Source of the DNA: Acidobacteriota bacterium | GTDB lineage: Bacteria > Acidobacteriota > Terriglobia > Acidiferrales > UBA7541 | Assembly (NCBI GenBank): GCA_021812285.1 | Contig: JAKAOH010000011.1 | Coordinates: 1-39,075 of the forward strand | Direction of reading: 5' to 3' | DNA length: 39,075 bases | Part shown: positions 1 to 9,927 of the stretch, one piece after another | How the letters are laid out: each line of letters opens with the position of its first letter | How positions within the stretch are numbered: the stretch's first letter is position 1 | Translations under genes and position numbers: made by a program | The notes under the pieces: generated by a model | Database searches by the model: none | Told to the model about the DNA's origin: nothing | The model's input: the letters and a program-made list of their open reading frames with translations, nothing else

Positions 1-430
1 ACTGCTCTTGCGACTTGGGTGGAATCGCAGCCCGCGCCTTCAGCTTGGCGAGATTTGCCGCCGCATTTGCGCCTGCCACCGGAACCAGGGTGATATTCAC
101 ATAAGTCATCTGGCCATTCAGCATCACCAGTTGGTCGATCGGCCGGAACCCTTCAACGCTGCCGGTGATATTGTAGTTTTGGCCGGCGATCGCGCCGGAA
201 AACGAGAACTCTCCGGAGGAGTCGGTCGTCGCCGACTGCACCGTTCCTCCCACCCCTTCCGGCTGCAACTGCAGGTAGACGAGCGGGACCGGATTGCCGT
301 TGGAAAGCGTCACTTGGCCCTGAACCGTCGCGGTGGTTTGGGGCGCGCCGTCCAATCTTGAGGACGCCTGCGCGTGCAGGCAAGTGGCGCTCAACAGGAT
401 AGCTGCAACAAGGATAAGATTGCGTTTCAT
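1..430 (-). CDS. Secreted carboxypeptidase-regulatory-like (Ig-like fold) domain protein, 3' end outside window
   Basis: Missed by the ORF track because it runs off the window edge. Reverse strand from ATG at 430 reads MKRNLILVAAILLSATCLHAQASSRLDGAPQTTATVQGQVTLSNGNPVPLVYLQLQPEGVGGTVQSATTDSSGEFSFSGAIAGQNYNITGSVEGFRPIDQ...: signal peptide plus GxVxLxxGxPVPxxxVxL..TDSSGEFSFSG pattern. Confidence 0.75.
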   Translation of the reverse strand, partial: MKRNLILVAAILLSATCLHAQASSRLDGAPQTTATVQGQVTLSNGNPVPLVYLQLQPEGVGGTVQSATTDSSGEFSFSGAIAGQNYNITGSVEGFRPIDQLVMLNGQMTYVNITLVPVAGANAAANLAKLKARAAIPPKSQEQ

Positions 431-689
431 AACTCCCTCCCACATCGCGCCGGAATCTTCCTTTTGGCCGTTCATGATTGAAATTCGACTCCTAAAAGGG
501 CGGTTGGGAACGCCCACGGATTGACGGCTCCGGAACTGAAGGCTTGCCGTGTCGTTGGGGCGCCGGCAAACAATCCTCCCGCGAGGCTGCGTTCCCTTGC
601 CCGGAGATGACCCAGCTGCTTGCATGAGCGCAACTTACGGGATGCCAGGCCAACATGCTTCGACAGTCATCGAAACGTGGATTCCGTCA

Positions 690-930
690 CAAACCCAGCC
701 TTCACCTCAGCATTGGGAGAAAAGGTCAAGACCACAGTCATCTGGGCGTGTCGTGCTCGTCCACGATGCCTGAAACCAGGGGTTGGCATCGAGGAAGCGC
801 ACGACAATATCTGGCTGGTCAGTTTTAGGGATGATGATCTGGGCTATTTCGATCTGGAGCGCGCGTGCTCGAACCGCTCGACAGCCGTTCGGACCCCAAG
901 TGTCGCCCATGTGACCGGTACATTCTGTTA
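690..930 (+). pseudogene. Degenerate remnant of an IS481-like transposase C-terminus
   Basis: One frame reads VGIEEAHDNIWLVSFRDDDLGYFDLER; the next frame continues RVLEPLDSRSDPK. Together these resemble the transposase C-terminal pattern (VGI.EV.D.IWLVSFMDYDLGYFDLETRVLEPLDNPFGPK) with a frameshift. No intact ORF. Confidence 0.5.
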
Positions 931-1044
931 TCCATGTCTCCGGGCTGGAAAATCTTCACCAACGCACCATCCACCGAGGTTTCCCGCCGCCGATAGCGCT
1001 TGACGATCGCCGTCTCGAACGGCAATTGAGCAGCTTCGGCACAT

Positions 1045-1689
1045 TCAGCGCGCGGCGAGCCTCCGCGTCATGTAGTGTTGCTCAGTGAGTCTCCAAGTCC
1101 TTCCTCCGTCGCGGGATTTCTCGTCGCGCCAGACAAACGAATTCTCTTTAATGTCATTGAAGGACCAGCGCATCAGCGCTCCATCCCGATCGTGGCCGTA
1201 GAGGATGATCCGATCGCCTACCTGTCCACCGGTGAGTTCGACGACAGTGTTCGTCGGAGGTTCGACATAGACCACGCGCCATTTCCCCGATTTCCTGTCG
1301 AAAAAGCGGATGGTTGTTCCCATCGTCCGTTCTTTGTGTTTTGCCGTCGGGTAAGCGATAAAAAGGTCCTGTATGGCGTACCCATCCATAACCCAGCCAA
1401 CGACCAGTTCGCCCTTGAAGTGAGTAACCTTTCCATCTTCGGCGATCTCGCCGTAATTAACGTTCCAAGTTCCCACGAAGCGCCCGAAGACTTTAGCCTG
1501 GTCGCCAAGCGAAGGCGCAGGGCCCATGGCCTGGAGAGTTCTAATCATGGCGAGCCGCGGGTCGAGCGCCTCGGTACCACGAATCACACCCGGCGCCACC
1601 GCGCTTCCGCTCATACGACTCAGCCAACAGAGGAGGCCCGCTGCCGTCGCAAGCAACACGGCCGCGCCAGCCAGAGTAAGTTTAGCCAT
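1045..1689 (-). CDS. Exported/anchored DUF1579-like (lipocalin-like) hypothetical protein
   Basis: 214-aa ORF with N-terminal hydrophobic segment and FVGTWNVNYGE...GWVMDGYAIQDLFI...MGTTIRFFDRKSGKWRVVYVEP pattern. Confidence 0.65.
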   Translation of the reverse strand: MAKLTLAGAAVLLATAAGLLCWLSRMSGSAVAPGVIRGTEALDPRLAMIRTLQAMGPAPSLGDQAKVFGRFVGTWNVNYGEIAEDGKVTHFKGELVVGWVMDGYAIQDLFIAYPTAKHKERTMGTTIRFFDRKSGKWRVVYVEPPTNTVVELTGGQVGDRIILYGHDRDGALMRWSFNDIKENSFVWRDEKSRDGGRTWRLTEQHYMTRRLAAR

Positions 1690-2001
1690 ACTGTTGTTTC
1701 CTCATGGCAACCGCCAATCCATGCCAACCGAACAGCGGGATCTTAGCCTGAACAAGGCAGCGAGGTATTTATTATTCTCCAAACAGCCACAATGGTTTCA
1801 AACACATGGCGCTATGCTCTGCTGGCCCCTTCCTGAGGCGCTAGCATTTTCTTGCTATTTTTTGAACGCGAATCGCTCGGAACGAAACAGGCAAAAAGCG
1901 GATCACAAGGGTAATTCTGCCGCGATGTTCTATCCGCCGGGGCAAAACAAGCTCGTACAGGTGCGGCGCGGCCGTTCTTTGATACGATTTCCGGTCGAAA
2001 C

Positions 2002-2859
2002 ATGAACCGAGTGGATGTCATTGCCGCGAGTGGTTCTATTCGGGTCGAACGTTTCGATCATCCCCAGGATTGCGCGCATCTAGATACCGACTCCGAAAAA
2101 ACCAACGACGTTTCCATCACCTTTGTTGAAGCAGGAACGTTCGGCATGTCACAGCGAAATGGTTCCTGGTTATTTCGAAAGTTCGACGTGCTCTTGTCCG
2201 TACCCGGCATCTCGCGGCGCTACGCCCACGACCGGGAATGCCCACAAGACAGATGTCTTTCGCTGGCGTTTGCCCCGGAAGTCATTGAAGATGCTCTTGG
2301 ACACCCGGTTGGGACTCCATTGATGCCGAAAATCAGCACTTGCGGCCGCACAAGAATTGCGCAGCATCTCCTGTCCAGGTCACTCGCAGCAAGCGATATG
2401 GTTGCAACTGAAACCGTTGCATTTCATTGCGTCCTCACGCTGATGAGAGGCATGTGGACTGCCGCTCAAGCAAGCAACACCGGACATGCAAAATCGATTG
2501 CGCGAGCGTGTGAATTCATGCTGGAACATTTTCATTGCGACCTTTCGTTGACGGCAATCGCACGGGAAGCCGGCATGAGTACATTTCATTTTGCGCGAAA
2601 TTTCTCGTCGATATTAGGCGAGTCGCCACACCAATACCTTCTCAAAGCCAGGCTTTTCAACGCGGCGAAGCGTTTACGAGCGGGCGCAACGGTAACAGAC
2701 GCCGCCGGAAATAGCGGGTTCGCAAGCCTGAGCCATTTTGGGCGTGTGTTTCACAGGCAGTTTGGCGCCAATCCCTCTAATTTCGTCCGAGTCAAACAGG
2801 CGCCGCGTTCCCGCCGTGACGGCCCCAGTTCCCAAGAGAAGGCCCATCGGATCATCTGA
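2002..2859 (+). CDS. AraC family transcriptional regulator
   Basis: 285 aa; C-terminal double HTH: LSLTAIAREAGMSTFHFARNFSSILGESPHQYLLKARLFNAAKRLRAGATVTDAAGNSGFASLSHFGRVFHRQFGANPSNF. Confidence 0.9.
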   Translation: MNRVDVIAASGSIRVERFDHPQDCAHLDTDSEKTNDVSITFVEAGTFGMSQRNGSWLFRKFDVLLSVPGISRRYAHDRECPQDRCLSLAFAPEVIEDALGHPVGTPLMPKISTCGRTRIAQHLLSRSLAASDMVATETVAFHCVLTLMRGMWTAAQASNTGHAKSIARACEFMLEHFHCDLSLTAIAREAGMSTFHFARNFSSILGESPHQYLLKARLFNAAKRLRAGATVTDAAGNSGFASLSHFGRVFHRQFGANPSNFVRVKQAPRSRRDGPSSQEKAHRII

Positions 2860-2883
2860 GGGCTGCTGGGACTTGTCGGCAGC

Positions 2884-3795
2884 TCAGAAAAGGCCCTCGA
2901 CGCTCAGGTATTGCCGACCACTGTCGGCGAGCACAGCCACGATCATTTTCCCCTTCATGTCCAATCGTTGGACAACCTGGAGCGCGGCATGGCAGACGGC
3001 ACCGGAGGAGATCCCAACCAGCAGGCCTTCCTCCCTCGCCAAGCGGCGGCACATCTCGAATGCCTGGGGCACGCTTACGAGGAGAATTTCATCGATGATC
3101 TTCCGATCGAGTGTCTCCGGGATGAAGCCCGGAGCAGTACCCATCATGAGGTGCGGCCGGAATATGCCTTGGGAGATAAAAGGAGATTCCTCGGGTTCGA
3201 TGCCGATCAGCCTTACGTCCGGCTTACGCTCCTTCAGGTATCGGCCTGCTCCGCAGAGCGTACCGCCCGTTCCCAGCCCGGCCATCAAAACGTCCACGCG
3301 GCCCTCGGAGTCGTCCCAAATCTCGGGACCTGTGCTGCGGTAATGCGCAGCGACATTTGAGGGGCTGGAATGCTGGCCGACATAGAAATAATCGGGATGT
3401 TGCTCGCGGATCTCTTGGAGCTTGGCCCTCGCTCCGGCCGTTCCTTTCGAAGCCGGCGTCAGGACCAGTTCGGCGCCGAAAGCGGTGAGCATACGGCGAC
3501 GCTCGATACTCTGAATCTCCGACATAACCAAAATGGCGCGGTATCCCTTTACGGCGCCGATGTAGGCGACGGCCATTCCCGTATTGCCGCTGGTGCATTC
3601 GATCAGCGTGCTGCCGGGTTTCAGCCGGCCATCAGCCTCGGCATCTTCGATGATTTGAAGAACCGCCCGGTCCTTGACACTTAGCGGATTTGCGAACTCG
3701 CACTTGCCGTAGATCTCCGCATCAGGTGCAATTTTTCTCAACCGCACGAGCGGTGTTCGTCCGATCAGCTCGAGCACATTGCGACGAAAATTCAT
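2884..3795 (-). CDS. cysM: Cysteine synthase family protein (PLP-dependent O-acetylserine sulfhydrylase-like)
   Basis: NVLELIGRTPLVRL, SVKDRA (PLP lysine), TSGNTGMAVA, GTGGTLCGAGRYLKERKP, GISSGA motifs. Internal ATG at 3795 preceded by GGAG. Confidence 0.88.
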   Translation of the reverse strand: MNFRRNVLELIGRTPLVRLRKIAPDAEIYGKCEFANPLSVKDRAVLQIIEDAEADGRLKPGSTLIECTSGNTGMAVAYIGAVKGYRAILVMSEIQSIERRRMLTAFGAELVLTPASKGTAGARAKLQEIREQHPDYFYVGQHSSPSNVAAHYRSTGPEIWDDSEGRVDVLMAGLGTGGTLCGAGRYLKERKPDVRLIGIEPEESPFISQGIFRPHLMMGTAPGFIPETLDRKIIDEILLVSVPQAFEMCRRLAREEGLLVGISSGAVCHAALQVVQRLDMKGKMIVAVLADSGRQYLSVEGLF

Positions 3796-4084
3796 ATGAA
3801 CTCCGTTTGGGCGCACCGTCTCGGCGGGCCGACGGAGCCTTGTGTGCGTTCGACCGGAGACCGTAGCGAATAAGAGGAACTTGTGGGCAAACTGGGTATC
3901 GTAATAGAAAGACGGTTGCGATCGCCAGCGCTTCTGGACTTTCTATTGGCAGCCGCAGATGAGGCGTTGAGGGTCGAGGCACTCCAGCCTGACGCAGCCG
4001 CTGTTGCAATCGAGACCTTGACTGACCCGGTCCGCTCGGTTGCTTCATGCCCCGCCCTTTGCCGGATATCGAACCATATCGGTT

Positions 4085-5149
4085 TCACCACGTCCGAACC
4101 AGAGGAATGCTCGTTTGAAGGGAGTCCAACTGTGCCAGGTCCAGACTTGCCTTCCATTCCAATATGCGGGGTGGCAGCTTCCGGGTTTCGAGCCGCTGCA
4201 ACGCGTCTCGGGCCGCGTCCGGACAGATCAAAACATCGAGCCCGGCAAGAAACCGCCTTAAGCTTCGCTCGTCGCCGTCGTTATAGCAGAACGTCTTGAG
4301 GTTGAGGCCATGAGCGTGCGCTTCCGCCGAGATGACATCTTCGACCTCGGAAACCCCTTCGAACCGTGAGATCAGGCCTACCCGGCCTTCGTTCGGTGCC
4401 TCCCGTAATGCCTTTCTAAGCCCGGTGAGCACGTCCACGACAACCGACCGGACCTGCACATCCCGGTGGTGCAGACCTTTTCGAACTTCCGGATAGTGAA
4501 AATATGTGGTCAGAACCAACCGACAAGTCTCCGGTAGCGCCGATCGCTTCCGAATGACCGACAGAAGAACCGGCATAACTTTCATCTGCCACCGATTTGC
4601 AATCTGCTGCGCAAATTCGTTGCTTTGATAGGGATTGCATTCGACGAATGCCACAAGTGGAAAGCGCTGTTCGAACGCCTGGACCTGACTTTGCAGAAAT
4701 CGACTGAACGTTCGCGGCGAAACGCCGAGGTCAACCGCCTTGCGCAAGGTACGCTCGATGAGCTCGGACAATCCGGCGGCCTCGGTCATCGCATCCGACG
4801 CGGCGGAAACGAATACGCCCCGGCCTTGGGCGAGGTCGAGCAGGCCCACAGTTCCCAAGTTCTGATAAACCTGATGAACGGTGTTGCGATTCACCCCCAG
4901 CCGACTGGCCAGCTCGTTGATCGATGGCAGCGGGTCGCCCGCTTTCAATTCTCCAGTCGCGATGCCGTACCGGATCTGCGCCTGAATCTGCGCCTGAATT
5001 GGCAATGCGGACCGCCGATTCACATGAAGGCCCGGCAGAAATCGGTTCGCCGGGACGGAGGACTCACCCTGACAGGCAGGTTGCGGAGGCTGGCGCCCAT
5101 CTAAATCAACCATACGAGATGACTGGGCTCGCTTACGGGCATTTGACAT
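4085..5149 (-). CDS. GntR family transcriptional regulator with C-terminal sensor-like domain
   Basis: ORF extends to 5233; MSNARKR start at 5149 seems likely. ALPIQAQIQAQIRYGIATGELKAGDPLPSINELASRLGVNRNTVHQVYQNLGTVGLLDLAQGRGVFV is a GntR winged HTH. Confidence 0.85.
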   Translation of the reverse strand: MSNARKRAQSSRMVDLDGRQPPQPACQGESSVPANRFLPGLHVNRRSALPIQAQIQAQIRYGIATGELKAGDPLPSINELASRLGVNRNTVHQVYQNLGTVGLLDLAQGRGVFVSAASDAMTEAAGLSELIERTLRKAVDLGVSPRTFSRFLQSQVQAFEQRFPLVAFVECNPYQSNEFAQQIANRWQMKVMPVLLSVIRKRSALPETCRLVLTTYFHYPEVRKGLHHRDVQVRSVVVDVLTGLRKALREAPNEGRVGLISRFEGVSEVEDVISAEAHAHGLNLKTFCYNDGDERSLRRFLAGLDVLICPDAARDALQRLETRKLPPRILEWKASLDLAQLDSLQTSIPLVRTW

Positions 5150-5261
5150 AACTTGCAAGCGCTCCACCCTCGGGATGTCCCTACCGCGATCATCACAGAT
5201 CCGAGAAGCGGTCTGCGAAGATTGACCATTCATTCTAGCGGTCGGGCACGGAGAAAGCTGC

Positions 5262-5290
5262 TTGACAAACGGCTTTTAGCACACTATAAA
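5262..5290 (+). promoter_or_regulatory. Sigma70-type promoter: TTGACA - 17 bp - TATAAA
   Basis: TTGACA 5262-5267, spacer 5268-5284 (17 bp), TATAAA 5285-5290. Confidence 0.75.
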
Positions 5291-5302
5291 CACCCGGTCA
5301 AG

Positions 5303-5322
5303 TGTCCTATGACAGTAGGACA
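5303..5322. promoter_or_regulatory. Palindromic operator candidate TGTCCTA-tgacag-TAGGACA
   Basis: Perfect 7-bp arms with 6-bp spacer, just downstream of the -10 box and next to the divergent GntR gene. Confidence 0.6.
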
Positions 5323-6250
5323 GCAATTCGACAGTGGGAGCTGGCTCTCGTCAGTGCTGAACTTCGAAGCGTCGTCGTTCCAGCCGGGAAACGATCTCCC
5401 GTATATTCTCTTCCTGCCTTCCTATGCGGCGATCGCCTGGTATCACCACGTCCTCTCGCCCGAACCCCCCAACCTGTCCGACTTTCTCAAGCAAGTCGAG
5501 CATTATGTCTTTTATACTTACGCCCCGGCTCTTCTCGAAGCCGATCGCCCGAGCGAACAGGAAAAGCGAAAAATCGCCGTTCGGCTGGCCGCCTACACGG
5601 GGCTGAGCGCCGGGTACTGGCGCAGGGCGAACCTAAGGGTGAATGCGGTGGAATTCGAGAAGGCGCTGCTGGCCGGCAAGGGACTGGTGACCGGGCGGCT
5701 CGACGCGCGCTACCTCAATTACGCCCTCAACAGAACACTTTCCATCAGGGAGCATCCGGTGATGTCGAGCGCCATTCACGGCGCCTTCACCGCGGCAATC
5801 AACAGCTACCTCTACCGCAACATCCATTACACCAGCCGGCGCCCTTACGTGATCGGCAACTCCGAGGCCGCTCGAGCCTGGGACTGGAAGCACCAATCGC
5901 CGTTCCGCAACTTCGGCGCCCGACCCGGTTTCACCAACGTTGTGCCCGACCTGCGCCGAGCGATGATCACCAATCCTTACCTGCAGCTTATGGTCAATGA
6001 AGGCTACTACGACCTCGGCACTCCCTTTTTCGCTACCGAATACACCATTGCCGAACTCGATCTGCCGCAGCCATTGCGCTCCCACGTCCATATCTATCAC
6101 TACTTCGTTGGCCACATGTTGTATCTGAACGAGCAGTCGCTCGCCGAACTTCACCGAAATCTCGACGAATTCATTGGCTCGGCAACCGGCCGCGCCAGCT
6201 CCCCGGGAGCAGCTGGCCGGCGTTCGCGCAAGAGCGCAGCTCGTGACTAA
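5309..6250 (+). pseudogene. N-terminally truncated S10 serine carboxypeptidase-like protein
   Basis: SSVLNFEASSFQPGNDLPYILFLPSYAAIAWYHHVLSP...LAAYTGLSAGYW...LVTGRLDARY...FNP-like C-terminal half of bacterial S10 peptidases. The upstream GESYGG nucleophile region is absent. The frame is open from 5153. Confidence 0.65.
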
Positions 6251-6406
6251 AACCCGCGTGAGGCGCCTGACCGGGGATTTTCCCTCCGCCTTTCCTGCCC
6301 GGGCCTGAGGCAGGGAAGTCGGTCAAGCTGGCAGCCGAAACACGGATGGCGCGGGATTCGCGCTGCGAGAGCTGAGCTGGGTGATTTCATCAAGGGGGAC
6401 TGGGAC

Positions 6407-8302
6407 ATGACAGCAAGGTGGCGGATTGGGTATGTCGTCCTGGCGGTCCTGCTGCTCGCATCGCGAGCGGCGGCAAGCCCGCAAAACCCTCCGCGGATCA
6501 CGCTGACCGTGGACACAAGGCAGGCGCCTGAGGGAATCGTTCACACCTACATGGCGATTCCGGTGAAGCCGGGGCCCTTGACGCTGTACTACCCGAAATG
6601 GCCCCCGGGAGAGTTTCAGCCGGACCGGCCAATCGCCAACATCGCCGGTCTGAAGTTTACAGCCAACGGCAAGAGAATCCCGTGGACGCGAGACCTGCTG
6701 GACGTTTACACGTTTCACGTCGATGTGCCCGAAGGAGCGCGCCTTCTCGATGTAAGTTTCGAATATCTCGAGCCGCAGGATCGGCAGCCCTATCTGATGG
6801 GTCTGTCCGCTACCGACAAGCTGGTCGATATCGAATGGAATCAGAACCTGCTCTACCTCGCGGGAGTGCCCGCTCAAGACCAAATCTTCGATGCCACGCT
6901 TGTACTTCCATCGGGCTGGAAATTCGGCACGCCATTGCCGGTGAAAAATCAGCGTGATGATCAGGTCACTTTCAAGCCGGTGCCGTTGAACCGACTGGTG
7001 GACTCGCCGGTCATTGCCGGCGAGTATTATCGCGAAATCGATCTGACGCCTCCGGGCGAACCAATCCACCACGAGATCGACATCGTCGCCGACAGCGCCG
7101 AGGCGCTCGACATGAACCCGCAAGTGAGGAAAGGGCTGACGAATCTCGTGGCCGAATCGGGAAAGCTGTTCGGGTCGAGGCACTATCGCGACTACCACTT
7201 CCTGCTGACGCTCAGCGACTACATGCCCCATTTCGGGCTGGAACACCATGAATGTAACGACAGCCGCCTGCCCGAGTGGACGCTGCTCAGGCCGAACGCG
7301 GCCTACCTCGTGGGCGGCATTTTGTCGCACGAGTTTGTCCATTCCTGGAACGGAAAGTTCCGTCGTCCGGTGGGTCTCAACCCTCCCTATTACCAGGCGC
7401 GGGAAGAAACCAACCTGATCTGGGTCTACGAGGGGTTGACCGATTACTTGGGTCACGTTCTGGCCACTCGCAGCGGCCTGTGGACACGGAAAGAACTCCG
7501 CCAGTTCTACGCTTCGATTGGCGCGGAACTAGGTCCTGGCCGGCCGGGACGGACCTGGCGCCCGTTGCAGGATACTGCGAATGCCGTGCCGGGAATGATC
7601 GGTCTGGGCGGCAGGTGGATCAATTGGATTCGTGGCCGCGACTATTACAGCGAAGGCGACCTAATTTGGCTCCAAGTCGCCACGATCATCGCCCGCCAAA
7701 GCCATGGGAAGAAGTCGTTCGACGACTTCTGCAAACTGTTCTACGGCGGGCCGAATGAAGGGCCGCAACTGAAGCGGTATTCGTTTAACGACCTGGTGGC
7801 AGCGCTCAATCACGTCGTGCCGTACGACTGGGCCCGGTTCTTCCAGGAACGGCTGAATTCCACTTCGCCGGAAGCCCCGCTGAGCGGGGTAGAGGCAAGC
7901 GGGTGGCGGTTGGTCTTCAACAATCACCCGCCGGCGGCCGGCCTGGCGCAATTCCGCCGCGGCGTAAACGCGGCGTATTCCATCGGGCTGATCGTCGGAA
8001 ATGACGGCATCGTAATGGATTCCATTTGGAATGGGCCGGCCTTCAAAGCCGGGATAACGCCGGGAATGAAGCTGGCCGGAGTGGACGGTCGCGTCTACAC
8101 GCCGGAACGGCTCGAAGACGCCATCCGGGGCAGCAGCAAGCGTAGCGAACCGATCCGGTTGCTTGTAGTGAACTACGATTACTACAAGACGTGCACGATT
8201 ATCTATCGCGGCGGGGCGAGGTATCCGCATCTGGTGCGCGAAGTCGGCGTACCCGATACTCTCGATTCCCAGATTCTGAGGCCGCGCGCGCCGCAGGAGT
8301 AG
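6407..8302 (+). CDS. M61 family (glycyl aminopeptidase-like) metallopeptidase with PDZ domain
   Basis: 631 aa; signal peptide; HEFVHSWNGKFRRP zinc motif followed by WVYEGLTDYLG; C-terminal PDZ-like AYSIGLIVGNDGIVMDSIWNGPAFKAGITPGMKLAGVDGR. Confidence 0.9.
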   Translation: MTARWRIGYVVLAVLLLASRAAASPQNPPRITLTVDTRQAPEGIVHTYMAIPVKPGPLTLYYPKWPPGEFQPDRPIANIAGLKFTANGKRIPWTRDLLDVYTFHVDVPEGARLLDVSFEYLEPQDRQPYLMGLSATDKLVDIEWNQNLLYLAGVPAQDQIFDATLVLPSGWKFGTPLPVKNQRDDQVTFKPVPLNRLVDSPVIAGEYYREIDLTPPGEPIHHEIDIVADSAEALDMNPQVRKGLTNLVAESGKLFGSRHYRDYHFLLTLSDYMPHFGLEHHECNDSRLPEWTLLRPNAAYLVGGILSHEFVHSWNGKFRRPVGLNPPYYQAREETNLIWVYEGLTDYLGHVLATRSGLWTRKELRQFYASIGAELGPGRPGRTWRPLQDTANAVPGMIGLGGRWINWIRGRDYYSEGDLIWLQVATIIARQSHGKKSFDDFCKLFYGGPNEGPQLKRYSFNDLVAALNHVVPYDWARFFQERLNSTSPEAPLSGVEASGWRLVFNNHPPAAGLAQFRRGVNAAYSIGLIVGNDGIVMDSIWNGPAFKAGITPGMKLAGVDGRVYTPERLEDAIRGSSKRSEPIRLLVVNYDYYKTCTIIYRGGARYPHLVREVGVPDTLDSQILRPRAPQE

Positions 8303-8464
8303 AGGGCGGCCGCCGCGATTGCAAGGCGAGCAGCGATTGTTCCCGCGCGCCTACGTCACGGTCTGGTCCGGAGCAGGCGCGAGTAGCTAGCCGGAACACC
8401 CGGCACCCATCCTCCTGGCAGTGCACGATGTTCGAAAGGCAAGGAAGGGGATTCCCCGAAGTCC

Positions 8465-9757
8465 ATGTCCACGGACCAGACGCAGAGGGGGCTGGTGGCG
8501 GCGCTCGGGCGCTGGGACTTGACGGCGCTTGTGGTGAACACGGTGATCGGCGGTGGTATTTTCGGGTTACCGATGCTGGTCACCGTGCTGTTGGGAGCCT
8601 CCAGCCCGCTCGGCTATCTCATCGCCGCCGCCGGCATCGGCGTGATCGTCCTCTGCTTCGCGGAGGTGAGCGCGCAATTCCGCTCGGCCGGCGGGCCCTA
8701 CCTCTACGCGCGCGAAGCCTTCGGCCCATTCGTCGGCTTGCAGGTGGGCTGGGTCACATGGCTGATGCGCGTCTCGGCGGCCGGTGCGAGCGCGAACCTC
8801 TTCGTGATGTACCTGGGAGCGATCTGGGCGCCGGCGCGGACGACGGAGGTGCACTGGGTGGTGATTACCGCGCTGTTCGCCTTGCTCGCGGTGATCAATA
8901 TCCGCGGCGTGCATCAGGGCGCGGCGGCGAGCAACCTCTTCGCCGCCGCAAAACTCGTGCCGCTGCTGATCTTCGTCGGTGTCGGCGCGTTCTTCATCCG
9001 GGAAGGGACCTTCGCGTCATGGTCCTTGGTCGGCCATGGCGGCTGGTTCCAGGCGGTTCTCCTATTGATCTTCGCCTACGGCGGATTCGACAACGCGATG
9101 TTCCCGGCGAGCGAGATGCGCGATCCCCGGCGCGACGCGCCGTTCGCCCTGCTGGTGGGAATGGGGATCGTGACGGTGGTCTATCTGCTGATCCAGATCG
9201 TTTTCCAGGGTACCGTAGCCGCCGGAACCGCCGCTGGCCGGTCGCTCGCGACGGCAGCGGGGCATTTCATGGGTACGCCGGGAGCATGGCTGCTGGCGGT
9301 TGGCGCGATGGTTTCGGTATGGGGGTGGTTTGCGGCGACGATGCTCGGCACGCCTCGGCTCACGTTCGCACTGGGCGAGCGCGGCGATTTCCCAAAGTTT
9401 TTCAGTGCGGTGCATTCGCGCTTCCACACGCCTTACATCTCCATTTTGTTCTACGCCGGGCTCGGCTGGGCGCTGGCACTCTCGGGAAATTTCGAGTGGA
9501 ACGCCAGTCTCTCGGTGGTGGCACGGCTGCTCACTTACGGCGTCACTTGCGGCGCCCTGCTGGTTTTCCGGCGACGCGACCCCGAGGCCCAGGTTTTCCG
9601 CGTGCCGGGCAGATACCTGATTCCGGGGCTCGGCATCGCGTTCTGTATAGTGCTGCTGACGCGGATGAACCAGCTGGATTTCCTTATTCTGGCGGCAACG
9701 ATTCTGCTGGCGACGCTGACGTGGCTCTGGTCGCGCCGGCGCGTTGCGGCGTCGTGA
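8465..9757 (+). CDS. APC family amino acid permease
   Basis: 430 aa, many hydrophobic helices; NTVIGGGIFGLP near N-terminus and GGFDNAMFPASEMRDPRRDAPFALL. Confidence 0.88.
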   Translation: MSTDQTQRGLVAALGRWDLTALVVNTVIGGGIFGLPMLVTVLLGASSPLGYLIAAAGIGVIVLCFAEVSAQFRSAGGPYLYAREAFGPFVGLQVGWVTWLMRVSAAGASANLFVMYLGAIWAPARTTEVHWVVITALFALLAVINIRGVHQGAAASNLFAAAKLVPLLIFVGVGAFFIREGTFASWSLVGHGGWFQAVLLLIFAYGGFDNAMFPASEMRDPRRDAPFALLVGMGIVTVVYLLIQIVFQGTVAAGTAAGRSLATAAGHFMGTPGAWLLAVGAMVSVWGWFAATMLGTPRLTFALGERGDFPKFFSAVHSRFHTPYISILFYAGLGWALALSGNFEWNASLSVVARLLTYGVTCGALLVFRRRDPEAQVFRVPGRYLIPGLGIAFCIVLLTRMNQLDFLILAATILLATLTWLWSRRRVAAS

Positions 9758-9927
9758 GGGCTTACCCGAAACGGTTCGGACCACCCTCTGGTTTTCCGGC
9801 CGGGCCGGAGGACGATTCAGAGTTCGCTGGAAGAAATGGCATGCCGCAGCAACCTTCGCATCTGACTAACCGGGCCAGAATCGTGACCGCTTTCCTTTGG
9901 CAGGACTTCTTTCCGTGGAGGTATCCC

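Noticed and set aside
153-443. 96-aa minus ORF from the track
   Set aside because: Wrong frame; the true gene is the edge-truncated reading frame starting at 430 with a signal peptide.
4970-5005. Tandem repeat atctgcgcctga x2 (QAQIQAQI) in the GntR gene
   Set aside because: The length matches the normal GntR N-terminus (PIxxQIxxQIR), so it is not an insertion; codon coincidence.
6323-7456. 377-aa minus ORF
   Set aside because: Antisense to the M61 peptidase gene; GC-rich artefact.
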